Part shown: one piece after another, positions 31,928-44,953 of the stretch | How the letters are laid out: each line of letters opens with the position of its first letter | Position numbering within the stretch: position 1 is the stretch's first letter | Assembly (NCBI RefSeq): GCF_020379485.1 | Contig: NW_026016973.1 | Span: 1-64,000 of the forward strand | Source of the DNA: Brassica napus | Taxonomy: Eukaryota > Streptophyta > Magnoliopsida > Brassicales > Brassicaceae | Reading direction: 5' to 3' | Length of the DNA: 64,000 nt | Made by a program: the position numbers and the translations under genes | Notes under the pieces: generated by a model | Told to the model about the DNA's origin: nothing | Database searches by the model: none | What the model saw: the letters and a program-made list of their open reading frames with translations, nothing else

Positions 31928-34239
31928 CAGGTTCATCAGAACCTGAGCTGTAGCTTCCACACAACACAAGCTCTACCCTCAGCTCAAAGCCAAAGCCAAA
32001 CCTGAAAGATATGTTCATCCGGATCTTGTTGCTTCAAGAAGAAGAAGAAGACTGAAGCCATGGTGTGTACTATTTGTCTCTCAGCCGGTTCTACCTGTCC
32101 TAATGAAGATCCTCATTGGAAGCAAAGGTGTATGAAGAGATTGAGCTATCCTATCTCTATGGCACGTTGCTTCAAGAGCTGTTCCTCATATGGGTTCCAA
32201 AAGAAAGCTATCTAGAGGTTGGCGTGTAGAAGGCGTGAAGAAAGGAGGGGTATTTGGGTGTGAGATACAAGATGGTGGCCATGAACTGAAGGAGAAAGAG
32301 ATGGGAGTCAAGCGAGACTCGTAGATCCAACAAAAGTCATGGCTGGGTTCATAAAATGCAAAAGGAATCAACCTGGTTCCTTGCTGTAAGTGATTCTATA
32401 AACCATCTTGATAATGAGCTTGTGTTGTTGACTGGTTATAATGTGTGATGTCAGTGAAAACCTGAGGATTGTTAAAGATTGTTAAATTAAAATGTTTAGA
32501 ATCTGTCCCAGGATACTTTAAGAGCTTTGTTTGGTGACTGAATGTGCTTAATATGCTTAGCTCCAGTTCATAGTGATGCTTAGTGTGATTAATTGAATCT
32601 GCTTGCATACATGGATTGAAACTGAATTTAAAGCTGGTGCATATAGTCTTGTGACTGTCTTACATTGAAGCATTAGATTCATGTCTAAAGTGCTGAGTAA
32701 AGAAGTTTTAAAAGTGCCTAAGTAACTTGTCTAGAATCTGTTAGGATCTTGCTTGTACTTAGAGAGTTAGCTTGCAAAGAATAGAACTTGATAATGCCTT
32801 GTGTCTATCTGTTGCATTGCGTGGGATATTGGAAATCAAACTTGATGATTTATTAATCAAGTTTTGACATCAATACTATTGAAAATGATTAAATGCTTAA
32901 TGTCTGTTCTAAATGAAACGTGTCTTGTTAAGATGATAGATTATATTATCTAATCATACTTGCTTTCATGAGTAGAAACTGATTAAGATTAATGCATACT
33001 GCCTTGTATTGTTGCATTTAGATTAAAGTCTAAGTTGCATATTAAGGAGTGGTTAAAATTGCCTAAATACTTTGACTTGAATCTGATAAGGTCTTGCTTA
33101 GTATTTAGAGAATGGTTGCTTGCATAGATGAGAACTTGACATTGTCTTGATTCTATCTAATGTTATAAAGCTTGAGACATTGGTGATCAAACTTGATAAA
33201 GTCAAGGATTGATCCCAATGCAATTGTGTCTCATCTTTGCTGGAGTTTGAGTGGTGTTTCAGGTTCACACGAAGTGTACTTTGCTCACCATCCATCCAAG
33301 TAGAAGAGGAAGACTTTGCCATTGTTAAAGCAATGGAGAAAGACTTGTGTGTATGGCCGGTTGAGATAGCGCAGCTAGTGATAGTGATGTGCTCCTGGTT
33401 CATGGGGAGACTGATGACCTGAAGGCATTGGAGCTGAAGGCAATGGCAGATCGGTTGGGTTAAGCGCAGCTGTAGGTAGTGATGCGCTCCCGGTTTGAAG
33501 TCTCATTGAGGCTCACTTCAAGCTTGCACCTATACTAAGTCAAGCTTGAGGTGTGGATTCAAGTGAGCTACCAGAAGATCCTCTAAGCTCAATGACCTGG
33601 TTCCTCAAGGCCATTGCAAGCTGATCATGTGTAGATGCAGCCGAAGTAGAGGGAAGAAGAAAGCGACTCAATGAGCTTCTAATAAGAAGTACTTGGAGAG
33701 TAAGCTGAGGTATCTCCTCAGTGCAATGGTGGTTAAGTGGGGAAGTAAGCATCAAGTCTGAAGAAGATGGAGGTGTTCCCACAAGGTTGTTCATGAAGCT
33801 TAGTAAGCGCTCACCTTCAAGCTTGGACCTTTCCTATACTTGGTTTCAAGCTTGAGAGGGAGTGTTAGTGAGCTTGTGTGATGAAAGGAGAAGCTGTTAA
33901 GCTTAGAAAGTGAGGACTCAAGTGGCGAAATGAAGAGACCACTCCTCACCATCTTAAACAAGGGAGTAAACCTAATCTCATCTATTTTAATATAGAGTTT
34001 ATAGCTTCTAGTAGAATGTCTAGGCTAATTGCACTGGAAATATTTTGCTGCTTCATTGTCTTATTGATATTAAGTAATGTCTAGAGTCCTAAAATCTCAT
34101 GTTCTGTTCATTGCATTGTCTTGTGTATTGCCATAGCTTGAAATCATCATGAATGTGTTGTAGAATTGAGTAAAATGTCTCTGCTGCTTGCATCATGATT
34201 GATAAGCTGTTTTGCATACATAAGCATGTCTCATACTGT
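31928..34239 (+). other. E5 non-coding interior, first part
   Basis: No gene. It shares long stretches with E3 and, inverted, with E7 (for example the ggaggggtatttgggtgtgag and aactgaaggagaaagag region near 32245-32300). Two degenerate hairpin/purine modules occur: arms at 33519-33526 and 33541-33548, and arms at 33818-33826 and 33847-33854 followed by GAGAGGGAG (33854-33862) and TGTTAG, which resembles the beginning of an LTR. Confidence 0.7.
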
Positions 34240-34244
34240 CTAAG

Positions 34245-35140
34245 TGTGAGATTTGAGAGCTCTGGCTGTGTATGTGTATGAAAAGCCATTAAAGGCAAAG
34301 ATAAGGTCTTGAACTAGTTGAATAAGAGGTCTGATGGAACTAGTATGAACTTGAATCAGAAACAAAGAGACTTTGAGAGATTAAGAGATTAGAGACTAAG
34401 AAAGGGGTAGATTAAGGGAATCTGATCAAGAACACACTTTTATAATTATGAAGGAGATGGGGAAAACCCCCATACTCTCTTAAGAGAGCTTTCAATTTCG
34501 TCCATACACATGCCTTATATAGGCCTAACATGTTTGCAACATTAGAAACCTAAATCTAATGGATAGAAATGACTTGAGATGAATGGATAGTGAGGATGAG
34601 TTGTCTTGATTGCAATCTGTGTGAATTGATCTGATTGGTTAATTCAAACTGGTCAAGGCAAGGGCTGCTTCCTGATTGGCTCTCCTTAGGCTCCTCTTCA
34701 TCTTCCCATGTTACTGTCCAGATTCATAGTCAAGCCTATCTTCCCTTTACAGCATCAGCCAGCCTGTCTCTTATCCACAAGTGGTCCCAAGACTTAGAGA
34801 ATGACCAGGACGCCCACAACCATCAGATTCACTCATTTGCTTCTTCACACAATCAGCCAACGAGTTCACTTGCCCAAACTTCTCCAATCTTACTGTGGTA
34901 ACTCTCCAAAGTTACTGTGGTAACTTTGGAGTTACTGTCTGACCCAAATCTTCTCTAAATGGTGTCTAAGTCCCTCCTGAACTTAAACCCTATCTTAGCA
35001 CACTCATCAGACCACTTCTGAAGCCTTAAGCTTCTCCCAAAGCCTTAACATACAATCTCTAAAGATCTTGCCATGTCTTTGCACAAGCACCAACTCAACT
35101 CATCACCTTTGCTTCTCCACTTCTTCTCTTCAAGTTAACA
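34245..35140 (-). repeat. E7 3' LTR (family G)
   Basis: 896 bp. The GTTAC cluster is at 34888-34940 and a TATATAAG-type box on the minus strand lies near 34514. The 88-codon frame at 34635-34901 recurs in the other LTR and is not a gene. Confidence 0.92.
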
Positions 35141-37256
35141 CTCCCTCTCAAGCTTGACTCTAGATGATCCTAAGTCAAGCTTGGAACCTTGAAGAACTTC
35201 CTCATTAAAAACCTCACCAAGGAAAACCCTTTGGGACAAAAATTTGATGAGGGAAAAAGAGTAAAGTCTCCAAGGCCTAGGGATTGGCCAGTGAGTCTTT
35301 GTGCCTTACCAACAATGTAAGGGACACAAAGACTCTGGATCATGGCCCTCATGTGATGCAAGATAGAACCCACTCCTCTTGCTCATCATCAACACTTCTT
35401 GTACTCTTCTTTAGACAGATCTTGGTCTCTCCCCCTTTCTCACAACCTTCTTGTTGTGATCAAGTGCTCGGACTACCAGATCTTCCTTGATAGATACAAT
35501 CTGAGTCTTGGCTGCTTCTTCTTCATGAGTCACCACCATGTTACTGAAACCTTCATGACAGGATGCTTCAGACTGTAGTACCAATCACCTCACTCTAGAG
35601 GCCGCATTGGTGATTGCTTCTTCATCCTTCATTATGCTTCATAACTGATCTGCTCCTCTTCTTGAATAACCACCAAGTACTCTCAGATCATGTAAGCTTC
35701 AACACTCCCCCTCAAGCTTGAGACTCTCACAGGAACAAGCTTGGATGGATAGCTTCATGATCTGCACCATTACTCCATTGCAACACCTTCTGACCTCGCC
35801 ATCTTCATGGAGTGCTTGTGGAAGCTTCAGCTACCTCTTCAGCCACCTCTCACTAGAAGCCGCACTGATAGAGTCTTCATCTTCTCACAGCCAAGAGTGC
35901 TCTGAACACTCTCTTACCTAGACACGCCACTGCCTAGACCCGGATGGCTCCTTCTTCTTCAGTTGCTTGCAATGGACCTTCTGAACCTTCTTGGTCCGAC
36001 TGATAGCTCACTAAACTCCGCTCCTCAAGCTTGGATTGAGTATAGGTCCAAGCTTGCAAGTGAGCTTCAGTGAGACTACACACCAGTGGCGCATCACCAC
36101 TTCTTTCTCAACTCTCCATTGCTCCACACAATGGGCAAAGTCTTCCTCTTTCAACTCGGATGGATGGTGAACCAAGAACACCTCTTATGAACCTGAAACA
36201 TCACTCAAACGCCAGCAAAGATAAGACACAAGTGCATTGGGTCAACCCTTGATGCATCATCAAGTTTGAACACCAATGTCTTTAAGCAATGCAACAGATT
36301 AAACTAGACATTTTCAAGTTCTAATCTTTGCAAGCAACCTCTCTAAGCACTAGCATGATCCTAACAGATTCAATACAAGCTACTTAGGCAATTTTTAAAG
36401 CTTCTTTACTTAGCATTTAGACATAAATCTAATGCTTCAATGTAAGACAGCCATTTGACAGTATGCACTAACCTTAACCAGTTTCAATTCATGAATGCAA
36501 CAATATAATCCATCACACATTCATTTATAACTTAGGCTAAGCATTACAATCATCACTTAACATCAGACACTACATTACTTTCAATCTGTTTTTCAGTTCA
36601 TGAGCTTCAAACAATACCATTTAACATTTAGCAAACTCATTACTTAACAGGAGCAAGCAGTTTACTCTTTAAACACTAAACAAGCCTTTAAAGCATCCTG
36701 GGACAGATTCAACTAATTATATTTAGCAATCACACATTATCCTCAGGGTTTTCAATCAATACACATCACAATAACCACGCACAGTCACAACACAAGCTCA
36801 ATATCAAGAAGGTTTTAAAGAATCGCTTACACAAGGAACCAGGTTGGTTCCTTAAGCCTCCAAAGGCAATCTGGCCATGATTTGGTTGGATTTAGGAGTC
36901 TGGATCGTCACCCACCTCCTTCTCCTTCAGTCCACGGCCTCCTTCTTGTTTCTCACACCCAAAAGGCCCCTCCTTTCTTCATACATCAAACCGGCTTCAT
37001 CTTAGCTTCATCTTTCTTGTATCCGGATGTGATAAGCTCTTGGACAAGGAGCTTTGGCTTGAGGTTCATGACGCCTCTCCATCCTCCTCTGCTTCCAAAG
37101 AGACACTCTCCATCAGGTAAAGACAGGCACGGTTGAGAGATAAGGAGAACACTCCATGCTTCAAGCTTCTTTCTTCTTCAAGAACTGAACTCGGCTGGTA
37201 ATGTCTTCAAGGGTTTGGTTTGAGCTGAGATGAGAGCTGTGGATTTACGGAACCTG
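35141..37256 (-). other. E7 non-coding interior
   Basis: No gene supported. Besides the terminal purine tract it holds an internal module: ctccccctc (35705-35713) with arms CAAGCTTG (35713-35720) and CAAGCTTG (35736-35743), next to an LTR-like start (TGTTGAAGC on the minus strand). A second, degenerate module lies at 36026-36056. The primer-site half matches E5 near 32080-32390. Confidence 0.7.
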
Positions 37257-37268
37257 GCTCTGATACCA

Positions 37269-38164
37269 TGTGAGATTTGAGAGGTCTGGCTGTGTATGTG
37301 TATGAAAAGCCATTAAAGGCAAAGATAAGGTCTTGAACTAGTTGAATAAGAGGTCTGATGAAACTAGTATGAACTTGAATCAGAAACAAAGAGACTTTGA
37401 GAGATTAAGAGATTAGAGACTAAGAAAGGGGTAGATTAAGGGAATCTGATCAAGAACACACTTTTATAATTATGAAGGAGATGGGGAAAACCCCCATACT
37501 CTCTTAAGAGAGCTTTCAATTTCGTCCATACACATGCCTTATATAGGCCTAACATGTTTGCAACATTAGAAACCTAAATCTAATGGATAGAAATGACTTG
37601 AGATGAATGGATAGTGAGGATGAGTTGTCTTGATTGCAATCTGTGTGAATTGATCTGATTGGTTAATTCAAACTGGTCAAGGCAAGGGCTGCTTCCTGAT
37701 TGGCTCTCCTTAGGCTCCTCTTCATCTTCCCATGTTACTGTCCAGATTCATAGTCAAGCCTATCTTCCCTTTACAGCATCAGCCAGCCTGTCTCTTATCC
37801 ACAAGTGGTCCCAAGACTTAGAGAATGACCAGGACGCCCCCAACCATCAGATTCACTCATTTGCTTCTTCACACAATCAGCCAACGAGTTCACTTGCCCA
37901 AACTTCTCCAATCGTACTGTGGTAACTCTCCAAAGTTACTGTGGTAACTTTGGAGTTACTGTCTGACCCAAATCTTCTCTAAATGGTGTCTAAGTCCCTC
38001 CTGAACTTAAACCCTATCTTAGCACACTCATCAGACCACTTCTGAAGCCTTAAGCTTCTCCCAAAGCCTTACCATACAATCTCTGAAGATCTTGCCATGT
38101 CTTTGCACAAGCACCAACTCAACTCATCACCTTTGCTTCTCCACTTCTTCTCTTCAAGTTAACA
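37269..38164 (-). repeat. E7 5' LTR (family G)
   Basis: The 896-bp partner of 34245-35140, adjoining the primer site gctctgatacca (37257-37268). Confidence 0.92.
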
Positions 38165-38169
38165 CTAAG

Positions 38170-39866
38170 TTCAATCCTATTGTTGTCTGATGCTATTGCC
38201 TATGTTTAATCCATCATTGATTGTCTTGCATCAATTAGAAACTGTCTAAGTTGCTTGCATCATTGGTATTGATTGGAACTGTTGTGCATAGCTTTAATAT
38301 TGCTCTCGGATTGAACCGGATGCATTCATATAGCTAATGCTTTAAGATTGTTGCATTCATGTAGTTAATGCTTTAAGATTGTGCATTCATGTATTGATGC
38401 ATTTAAAAATGAGCCTAAATTGTCAATGTAATGTTTAAAGCTTGCATTGTCATTTTAGAGATTTAAAACTGATTGTTCTTGTCTTGATTGTCTACCTTGT
38501 TTCAAGTATCATATATTATTGTGGCATTGGTGATCAAACAGGATAAAGGATCGTGGTTTGATCCCAATCTGATGATCTGATCTTGCATTGAGTTGTGGTG
38601 GTGTTAGGTACACAAGGGAAGTGATACATGTAACTCGCCATCAGCCAAGAATGTAGAGACAAAGGTCTTGTGCCATTGCATAATACCATTGGACATATCT
38701 AGTCCTTAGTCTACAGGAAGTGTAGCATGGGTCATTATGCAATGAGAGGTGTGTCTTGTGAGACTCTCTATGGTGATTCAAACACCCTAATTCCTGGTTA
38801 AGGAAGAGAGAAAACTCACAAGAAGAAAGCTATCATAAAAGATTATAGTTATTAGACCATGGAGATGCATAGGATCATCACAAGCTTAGCTCCTTCTAGT
38901 CTCGGTTCTAAGCTTGAGGGGGAGTCTTAATGCATATGATCCAGGGTCAGTGACAAGTCTTTGCAAAGGCTTCTACAAAGGATCATCAACCGGGCCAAGT
39001 CAGTGGCGTGTCTAGGCAAGAGGCTGTTCAGAGCAGTCTTGGCGAGTGAGGAAGAAGGCTCTCCATCAATGCGGCTTCAATGAAAGGTGATTATTGAGGA
39101 GAAGCTGATGAATCCATTCTGCCTTTCCAAGAAGTTGATGATGCCATGAAGATGGTGCATTGGCCGAGTTAGGAAACTCACAAAAACACAAGGGAAGTTC
39201 CCTTAGACTTTTAAAACTCTTTTCAATCCTTTTTCATTCATCTTATTCATTGCTTGTGCTTGAAAAGATACTTAAGATGTCTATGATTGAACTGTGAGAT
39301 TGTGTGCATCAAGTGTGATGCAGGATATTCATTTTCTTGGTTTTGATAGGTACTGATGCACTTTTGGAATAACGCATCAGGTACCATTGCTTGAGCCTCA
39401 CTAAAGGTGTTCCTGGTCATTTCCTAGCTTCTCTAAGGTGACTGCGAAGTCTGTTGAGAGGGGGAGATCCAAGCCAGTTCTATGAAGAGGGCAAGCCATG
39501 TGTGAAGTGTTAGCCTCACTGGTGTTTTTTGAAGATGATCTGGTCTTGTCCTAGCTTCTCTAAGATGGCTGTGAAGTCAGTTGAGAGGGGGAGACTTCAA
39601 ACCGGTTCCATGAAGAGGTGAAGCTGAAGTGTGAAGTGTCCGCAAAGCTGTGAAGAGTTGCTGCACCTATTAGGCCGTGATCCAGAGCTTCTTGTGTTCA
39701 ACCACACCGGTTCTAAGACACAAGAGCTCACTGGCCAATCCCTAGGCTTTGGAGAGTTCTACTCTTTTTCCCTTGCAAGGTTTTGTCCCAATGGGTTTTC
39801 CTTGTAAGGTTTTTAATGAGGGAGACTCTTCAGAGTTCCAAGCTTGGCTTAGGATCTCCCAAAGTC
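38170..39866 (+). other. E5 non-coding interior, last part
   Basis: No gene. It includes the uninterrupted homologue of the E3 solo-LTR site (about 38872), an internal hairpin/purine module (arms 38881-38889 and 38908-38916, tract 38916-38924), the hairpin at 39349-39360 with 39374-39385, and the conserved hairpin 1 block near 39770-39815 (arms CCTTGCAAGG and CCTTGTAAGG). Confidence 0.7.
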
Positions 39867-39872
39867 AAGCTT

Positions 39873-39881
39873 GAGGGGGAG
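39873..39881 (+). other. E5 polypurine tract
   Basis: GAGGGGGAG directly before the 3' LTR. Confidence 0.85.
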
Positions 39882-41849
39882 TGTTGAACTGAAGAAAAGA
39901 TGGAGCTTGTACAATGATAGGGCAAGCTCTAGAATGTTAACTTGAAGAATATAAATGGAGTGAAAGGAGAAGTATGGAGTAGTTTGGTTCTAGTGCAAAG
40001 AGTATGAGATTTGAGAGTCTAGGATGTGTGTGTGAAGAACAAGCCTCTTAGGGCAGAATAGAGTCTTGAAATGGTGAAGAAAGAATCTGATGAAACTAGT
40101 ATGAACTTAGATCAGAAACAAAGAGACTTTGAGAGATTAAAAGATTAGAGACTAAGAAAGGGAGAGATTAAAGGAATCTGATCAAGAACACACTTTTATA
40201 ATTATGAAGGAGATGGGAAAACCCCCATACTCTCTTAAGAGCTTTAATTTTCGTCCATACACATGCTTTTATAAGCTTTACACTTTGAAACATTAGAAAC
40301 CCTTAATCTAATGGCTAGAAATGACTTGTGAAATGGATGGCTTGGATGTAGTCTTGTTTTGGTCTTTGCAATCTTGGTGATGGCTTCTGATTGGTTAAGG
40401 AAGGCTGGCTGGTGATTGGTCCACTCAAACTGGTCAAGGCAAGGGCTGGCTTCTGATTGGTTCCTCAAAGGCTCCCATGAACCTTCCCACTTCTTTAGCT
40501 AGATACATGGTCCCCTTTGCTTTCCCTTTACACCTCTTTTGAGCCTGTCCTTGTTGACCACGTCCTCTTTCTTCCTTATCCACAAACAGTCTGATTACAA
40601 TCAGACAAGGTCGCCTAATCGCTCTCTAAACCGACGCCCTAAGTTTGCACAGCTTCTGGTCGATCCTGGGTGAAGTACGGTTGATGGTACGGACCGCCTG
40701 TCCGTACCTCGCCCTATTTTTGCACATCTCACCCAAACATCTCCAATGGTCAGACCTGACTCGGTTTGGGTCGCCCTAAGATTGCCCGGCCCGTCCGGTT
40801 TTGTACCGTTCGTACCGTCTGATCATCTGGTCGCCCTATCTTTTCACCATCACCCATCTGACTCCAAATGATGTCTAAGTATGTCTAAGTCCCTCCTGGA
40901 CTTGACCCTAACTTTGCACACCTCATTTGGATACTTCTGTACACTCCTGAACACTCCTGAAGTCTTGATACACAATCTCCGGAGGTCTTGCCCTATTCTT
41001 GCTCAAGACTCAAACTGCTCCAAACTACTCCTTTGGCTCCATTTCTTTCTTCAAGTCAACAAAGAGAGGGCAAGTCTTACAGAGATTGTCTGTCAAGCTT
41101 CAGGAGGGTCTTAAGAAGTCAAGAAGTGATCTTATGGCTGTGCAAGATTGGGTTTAAGTCCAGGAGGGACATAGACACCATTTGGAGAATATTTGGTTGA
41201 GACAGTAACTCCAAAGTTACCATAGTAACTTTGGAGAGTTACCACAGTAAGAGAACACAAAACTCTTAAGAGAAGAAGACAAAACTCTTAAGAGAAGAAG
41301 ACAAAGGAGAGGCTGGCGAGTGACAGGCTGGAAAGGAGAGTCCCTTGCTGTAAAGTAAAAGCAAAAGGAGACCATGTATCTAGCAAAAGAAGTGGGCAGA
41401 TTCATGGGAGCCTTTAGCTAGCCAATAAAGAGCCAGCCTTCCCTTGACCAGATTCAAATGGACCAATTATCCATCAGAAAGAGCCAGCCACGACCAAGCC
41501 CATCTTTCCATCTCATCCATCCATTTAAATTCAAGTTATAACAGCCCTTAGATTTAGGTTTATGATTGCAAGTTGTAAAGAGCATATATAAGCTCATAAG
41601 TGATGTTTTGTAACTCTTAAGTGAGTAAGGGGGTTTTCCCTTCTCCTTCATGAATCTGAAACACTTATTCTCTCAGTCTCTCTAGTCTCTTAATCTCTGT
41701 TTCTTAAGTCTCTTATTCTCTGTTCTTAAGTCTCTTATACACTCTCATCAACCTCTCTTCTAAATCACCTAGAACAAGCTCTAATCATTCTCCATTGGAG
41801 CTTATCCACACACACATACTACAAGAGTAGAGATCTCTTTAAAATCACA
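39882..41849 (+). repeat. E5 3' LTR (family E), interrupted
   Basis: The same LTR as 31012-31915 but split after gtgcaaagag (40002) by the 1059-bp solo LTR E6. It resumes at 41062 and ends AAAATCACA before the TSD aatat. Confidence 0.92.
40003..41061 (-). mobile_element. E6: solo LTR (family F) inside the E5 3' LTR
   Basis: 1059 bp with TG...TA ends on the minus strand and the TSD aagag (39998-40002, 41062-41066). The intact E5 5' LTR provides the empty site. Its R/U5-like part resembles LTR G (shared gatcaagaacacacttttataattatgaag region). Several GTAC sites occur around 40673-40835. Confidence 0.93.
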
Positions 41850-41854
41850 AATAT

Positions 41855-44189
41855 GATCCTAAGGCTCGCAGCCTTATCAGAATCCCGAGATAGATCTTTC
41901 AAATCCTCCCAGCTCCGCTCTTCATAGTATCCCTTACCCTCCATGAACTTTACTTCTCTAGATACATGTACTCTTCTTGTCTTTGGATCAATGCACTTGT
42001 ATCCCTTCTGAGATGGTGAGTATCCAATGAACATAGTTCTTATACTCTTTGGCTCCAGCTTGTTTCTCATCTCTCCCGGTACCATCACATAGCTTACACA
42101 ACCAAACACTCTCAAGTGGTTTAGGGATGGCTTGATCTTGTTAAGAACTTCAAATGGAGACTGATCTTGCAACACTCTGGTCGGTATCCTATTAATCAGA
42201 TAGCACGCAGACATGACTGCATCACTCCAATACCTCTTAGGAACATTGCTTTGAAACATCATGGACCGAGCAAATTCCATAAGATGTCGGTTCTTCCTTT
42301 CTGCCACACCATTCTGCTGAGGAGTATAGGGACAACTAGTTTGGTGAAGAATCCCATGCTGAGCTAAGTGTTGCTTGAATAATCTGCTTGTATACTCACC
42401 ACCATTATCAGATCTGAAAATCTTAAGCTTGGCATTATATTGGTTAGTCACATAGCATTGAAAGTTCTTAAATGCTTCAAGCACACTATCTTTTGTTTTA
42501 ATGAGTGTTATCCAGGTGTATTTAGATTTTTCATCAATGAATGTTACAAAGTACTTATAACTTTCTCTAGATAAACAAGGAGCAGTCCATACTTCAGAAT
42601 GCACAAGATCAAAACAGTTTTCATAAATAGTACTAGACTTTTGGAAAACAGTTCTACAATGTTTACCCAATATACATGCTTCACATTCATTATTTTTAAA
42701 CATAACACCTGGTAACATTAAGTTCAAAGCTCTAACATGAGGATGGCCTAGTCTAGCATGCCACAATGCATTATTTTTTAAAGCAGAAACAGATTGAAAC
42801 GAGTAACTAAGATTAGAAACAGGAGCAATGTCTTCAAGCATATAGAGATCTCCTTTGGTTACTCCTTTTCCAATCAACTTATGACTCTCAATATCCTGAA
42901 ACTTCACATCATTAGGACTAAAGATAACATTGCAATGTAAATCAGTAGTGCATTTCTTGACAGATAATAGATTAGATGTAAATTCAGGCATATAGAAAGC
43001 TTTAGACTCCTTATCAAATAGTTTCAGGTTTCCTATTCCTTTTATTGCTATCCTATCACCATTTGCAATCATAACATGACCAGTAGTTGGTTCTAGATCT
43101 TTTATAAGACTAGTGTCACTTATCATATGATGAGAGGCACCAGAATCCACAATTAAAGGTTTAATCATGTTTTGAACAGCAAATCCACTTGGTGATTCAA
43201 TTCTAGCAATAGATGTTCTAGGGATTTTCAGTTCAGTTTCTATGTTTTCAAGTCTCCTAGGTATACTACACGCAGCATATGAGTATCCTAGAGTATGAGT
43301 AAGAGAACTACCATTGTCCTTGAGAGCCTTGATGAGGGCATCAATGTCAGAACGTCTGATCATCTCATGCTCCATACTGCTCTTCCCGGACGTGTGCTGA
43401 GATGCCATAGCTTTGACATCACTCTCCTCAGCTCTCACACCAGCACCATTGCTTCCCCTTGATGATCCGGCCTCACTTGATTCAGCTGAGAGATGAGCCC
43501 TTCCTTCTCGGTCCTTAACAAACTTGGATGGCTTGAGGTGGGGATGGAGGATCCAGCATTGACTCCTCTTGTGCCCTGGCTTCTTGCAGTGGTCACAGTT
43601 GCCACCAAACTTCCTCTCATCTCCTTTATAAGCCGCCTTGTTTGCTTGGACCGTCTCAACTTGATTTGCCGAGGTCATCTCCCCCTTTCCACCAAACATG
43701 CCAAGAGAATCATCCTCCTTTTGTAGCTGTGCGCACACATCATCACAGGACGGGAGCTTTGGGGACCTCAGCATATGCTTTATCACATCCTTGTAAACCG
43801 GATTCAGTGTCAATAACAAGCCAAACACTTGGTCTTGCTCACGCCTCTCCATAAGCGTAGCCTCATCATTGGTATTTGGCCTCAACATCTCTAGTTCAGG
43901 CCACAAGGCCCTGAACTTTCCCAAGTGTTTAATGAACTCCTCCTCTTCTTGCATCAGTGTGTTGATAGCTCTCTTTACTTCAAACACCCTGCTCAGATTG
44001 GAGATGTTGCCATACACTTTCTGAAGCGTCTCCCACAATGCCTTAGGGGTCTCGCAGTAGCTATATGCCTCCAAGATTGAAGCTTCAAGTGACCCTTGCA
44101 ACACGGCCAACACCTTTAGGTCCTCTTGCGCCCACTTCTCTTGATCGGCTACAACTATCTCCGTGGATCCTCCATCTATAGCAACTGGT
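41855..44189 (-). pseudogene. E2 gag-pol, gag to integrase part
   Basis: Contains the copia gag pattern NLSRVFEVKRAINTL, RALWPELEMLRPN and a CCHC knuckle, CDHCKKPGHKRSQC (about 43555-43600). These are followed by protease DSGASHHM, HARLGHPH, CEACILGKHC, integrase SDNGGEY and NGVAERKN, and the conserved tail KGYYEERSWEDLKDLS. It is open throughout. The first residues of the longer open frame above 44194 derive from the solo LTR and are not part of gag. The last few codons below 41850 derive from the E5 LTR. Confidence 0.93.
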
Positions 44190-44194
44190 TTTGG

Positions 44195-44720
44195 TAAACA
44201 CTTTTGTGTTTTAGAGAATGATTCAAACAACCAGAGATACTTAGATTCAAAGATTAAAGAGATTAAGAGATTTTAGGGAGAGAATCAAGAGAGAGACTCA
44301 AAACTCCATTAATTATTAAAGATGAGGTTTACAACATACTTATATGAGAGAGACAATCAATTTCGAAATCAATCAGATAAGGTAGAGGTTCAGGGCATGT
44401 GTAGTCAAAGAGAGCCATCCAAAAGCAGCCAATGGGAGTCTTCACATGCTTGATCCCTTTGGCATCTTTTACTAGATGCTGTCTACTTTCCAGCCTGTCT
44501 CCAGCCTTATCCAGCCCTAAACCTTATCCAGACTGCTCCTCCCTTATCCATACAGCTCCTTGGTCGTGGCTTACTCTCCAATGTGAGCCAAGGTAACTTT
44601 CCAAGCTTTAACTTAGTTACCACAGTAAAACCAAAGTTACTGTGGTAACTCCAAAGTTACTGTCTGTCTCAATCCTCATTCTCTATCAATGTAGTCACTC
44701 TTTATTACCTCATCTCAACA
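44195..44720 (-). mobile_element. Solo LTR H (E9 family) inside E2 gag
   Basis: 526 bp with TG...TA ends and the TSD tttgg on both sides (44190-44194, 44721-44725). It matches the E9 5' LTR (50947-51472) at the two positions where the E9 3' LTR differs. Part of the tandem duplication described in the findings. Confidence 0.93.
44615..44665 (-). promoter_or_regulatory. GTTAC-spacer-GTAAC palindrome cluster in LTR H
   Basis: Contains gttaccacagtaa, gttactgtggtaac and gttactgt within about 50 bp. The same cluster is repeated in the other two LTR H copies. Confidence 0.45.
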
Positions 44721-44725
44721 TTTGG

Positions 44726-44854
44726 GACTCCATCTGTGACGTGACCCCATAAACCCTTGCTCCCAATGACTGTCTTCACCAGCCTTGACCAAAGCAGGTA
44801 GTTTCCACCACCTTTTAATGTAACCGGAACCGCCAGCACCTTGTTTCCTTCCAT
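44726..44854 (-). pseudogene. E2 gag N-terminus
   Basis: The start codon is taken at 44854, since this frame gives NYLLWSRLVKTVIGSKGLWG, the N-terminal copia gag motif shared with E4. A longer open frame in another register (44715-44921) is a shadow. Reading continues in frame into 44189 after the solo LTR and one TSD copy are set aside. A second copy lies at 51478-51606 because of the segmental duplication. Confidence 0.88.
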
Positions 44855-44941
44855 CTTGTCTTGCATAACTCAGATCGTGATCTTGTACTGAACTGAAGCT
44901 GAAGATTTGCGGAATGAACACACCAGGCTATGAGGAACCTG

Positions 44942-44953
44942 GCTCTGATACCA
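44942..44953 (-). other. E2 primer-binding site
   Basis: gctctgatacca on +, abutting the E2 5' LTR at 44954. Duplicated at 51694-51705. Confidence 0.92.

Larger units (their letters stand above)
34245..38164 (-). mobile_element. E7: non-coding LTR element inside E5
   Basis: Two 896-bp LTRs (34245-35140, 37269-38164) differing at about six positions, and the TSD ctaag (34240-34244, 38165-38169). The primer site is at 37257-37268 and the purine tract reads ctccctctc at 35141-35149. The interior is 2.1 kb with no coding motif. It is a shorter member of the E3/E5 group. LTR ends are TG...CA. Confidence 0.93.
31012..41849 (+). mobile_element. E5: large non-coding LTR element with two nested inserts
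   Basis: The 5' LTR is 904 bp (31012-31915). The 3' LTR is 39882-41849 and is enlarged by a solo LTR insert (E6). The TSD aatat is at 31007-31011 and 41850-41854. Primer site 31916, purine tract 39873-39881. The interior is about 4 kb after removing E7 and is homologous to E3, with no gag or pol. LTR ends are TG...CA. I count about 11 differences between the LTRs. Confidence 0.93.

Noticed and set aside
33863..33900. Start of another LTR inside E5
   Set aside because: TGTTAG follows a purine-like tract, but no matching LTR end, partner or TSD can be found. It is kept only as part of the internal-module finding.
34635..34901. An 88-codon frame repeated at 37659-37925
   Set aside because: It is part of both E7 LTRs and antisense to the element. 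Repetition comes from the LTR pair.
44190..44230. Apparent N-terminus of the 803-codon gag-pol frame
   Set aside because: The first residues are translated from the solo LTR. The real E2 gag start is at 44854.
44715..44921. A 68-codon frame, identical at 51467-51673
   Set aside because: Wrong register: the adjacent frame from 44854 gives the copia gag motif. The identity is due to the segmental duplication.
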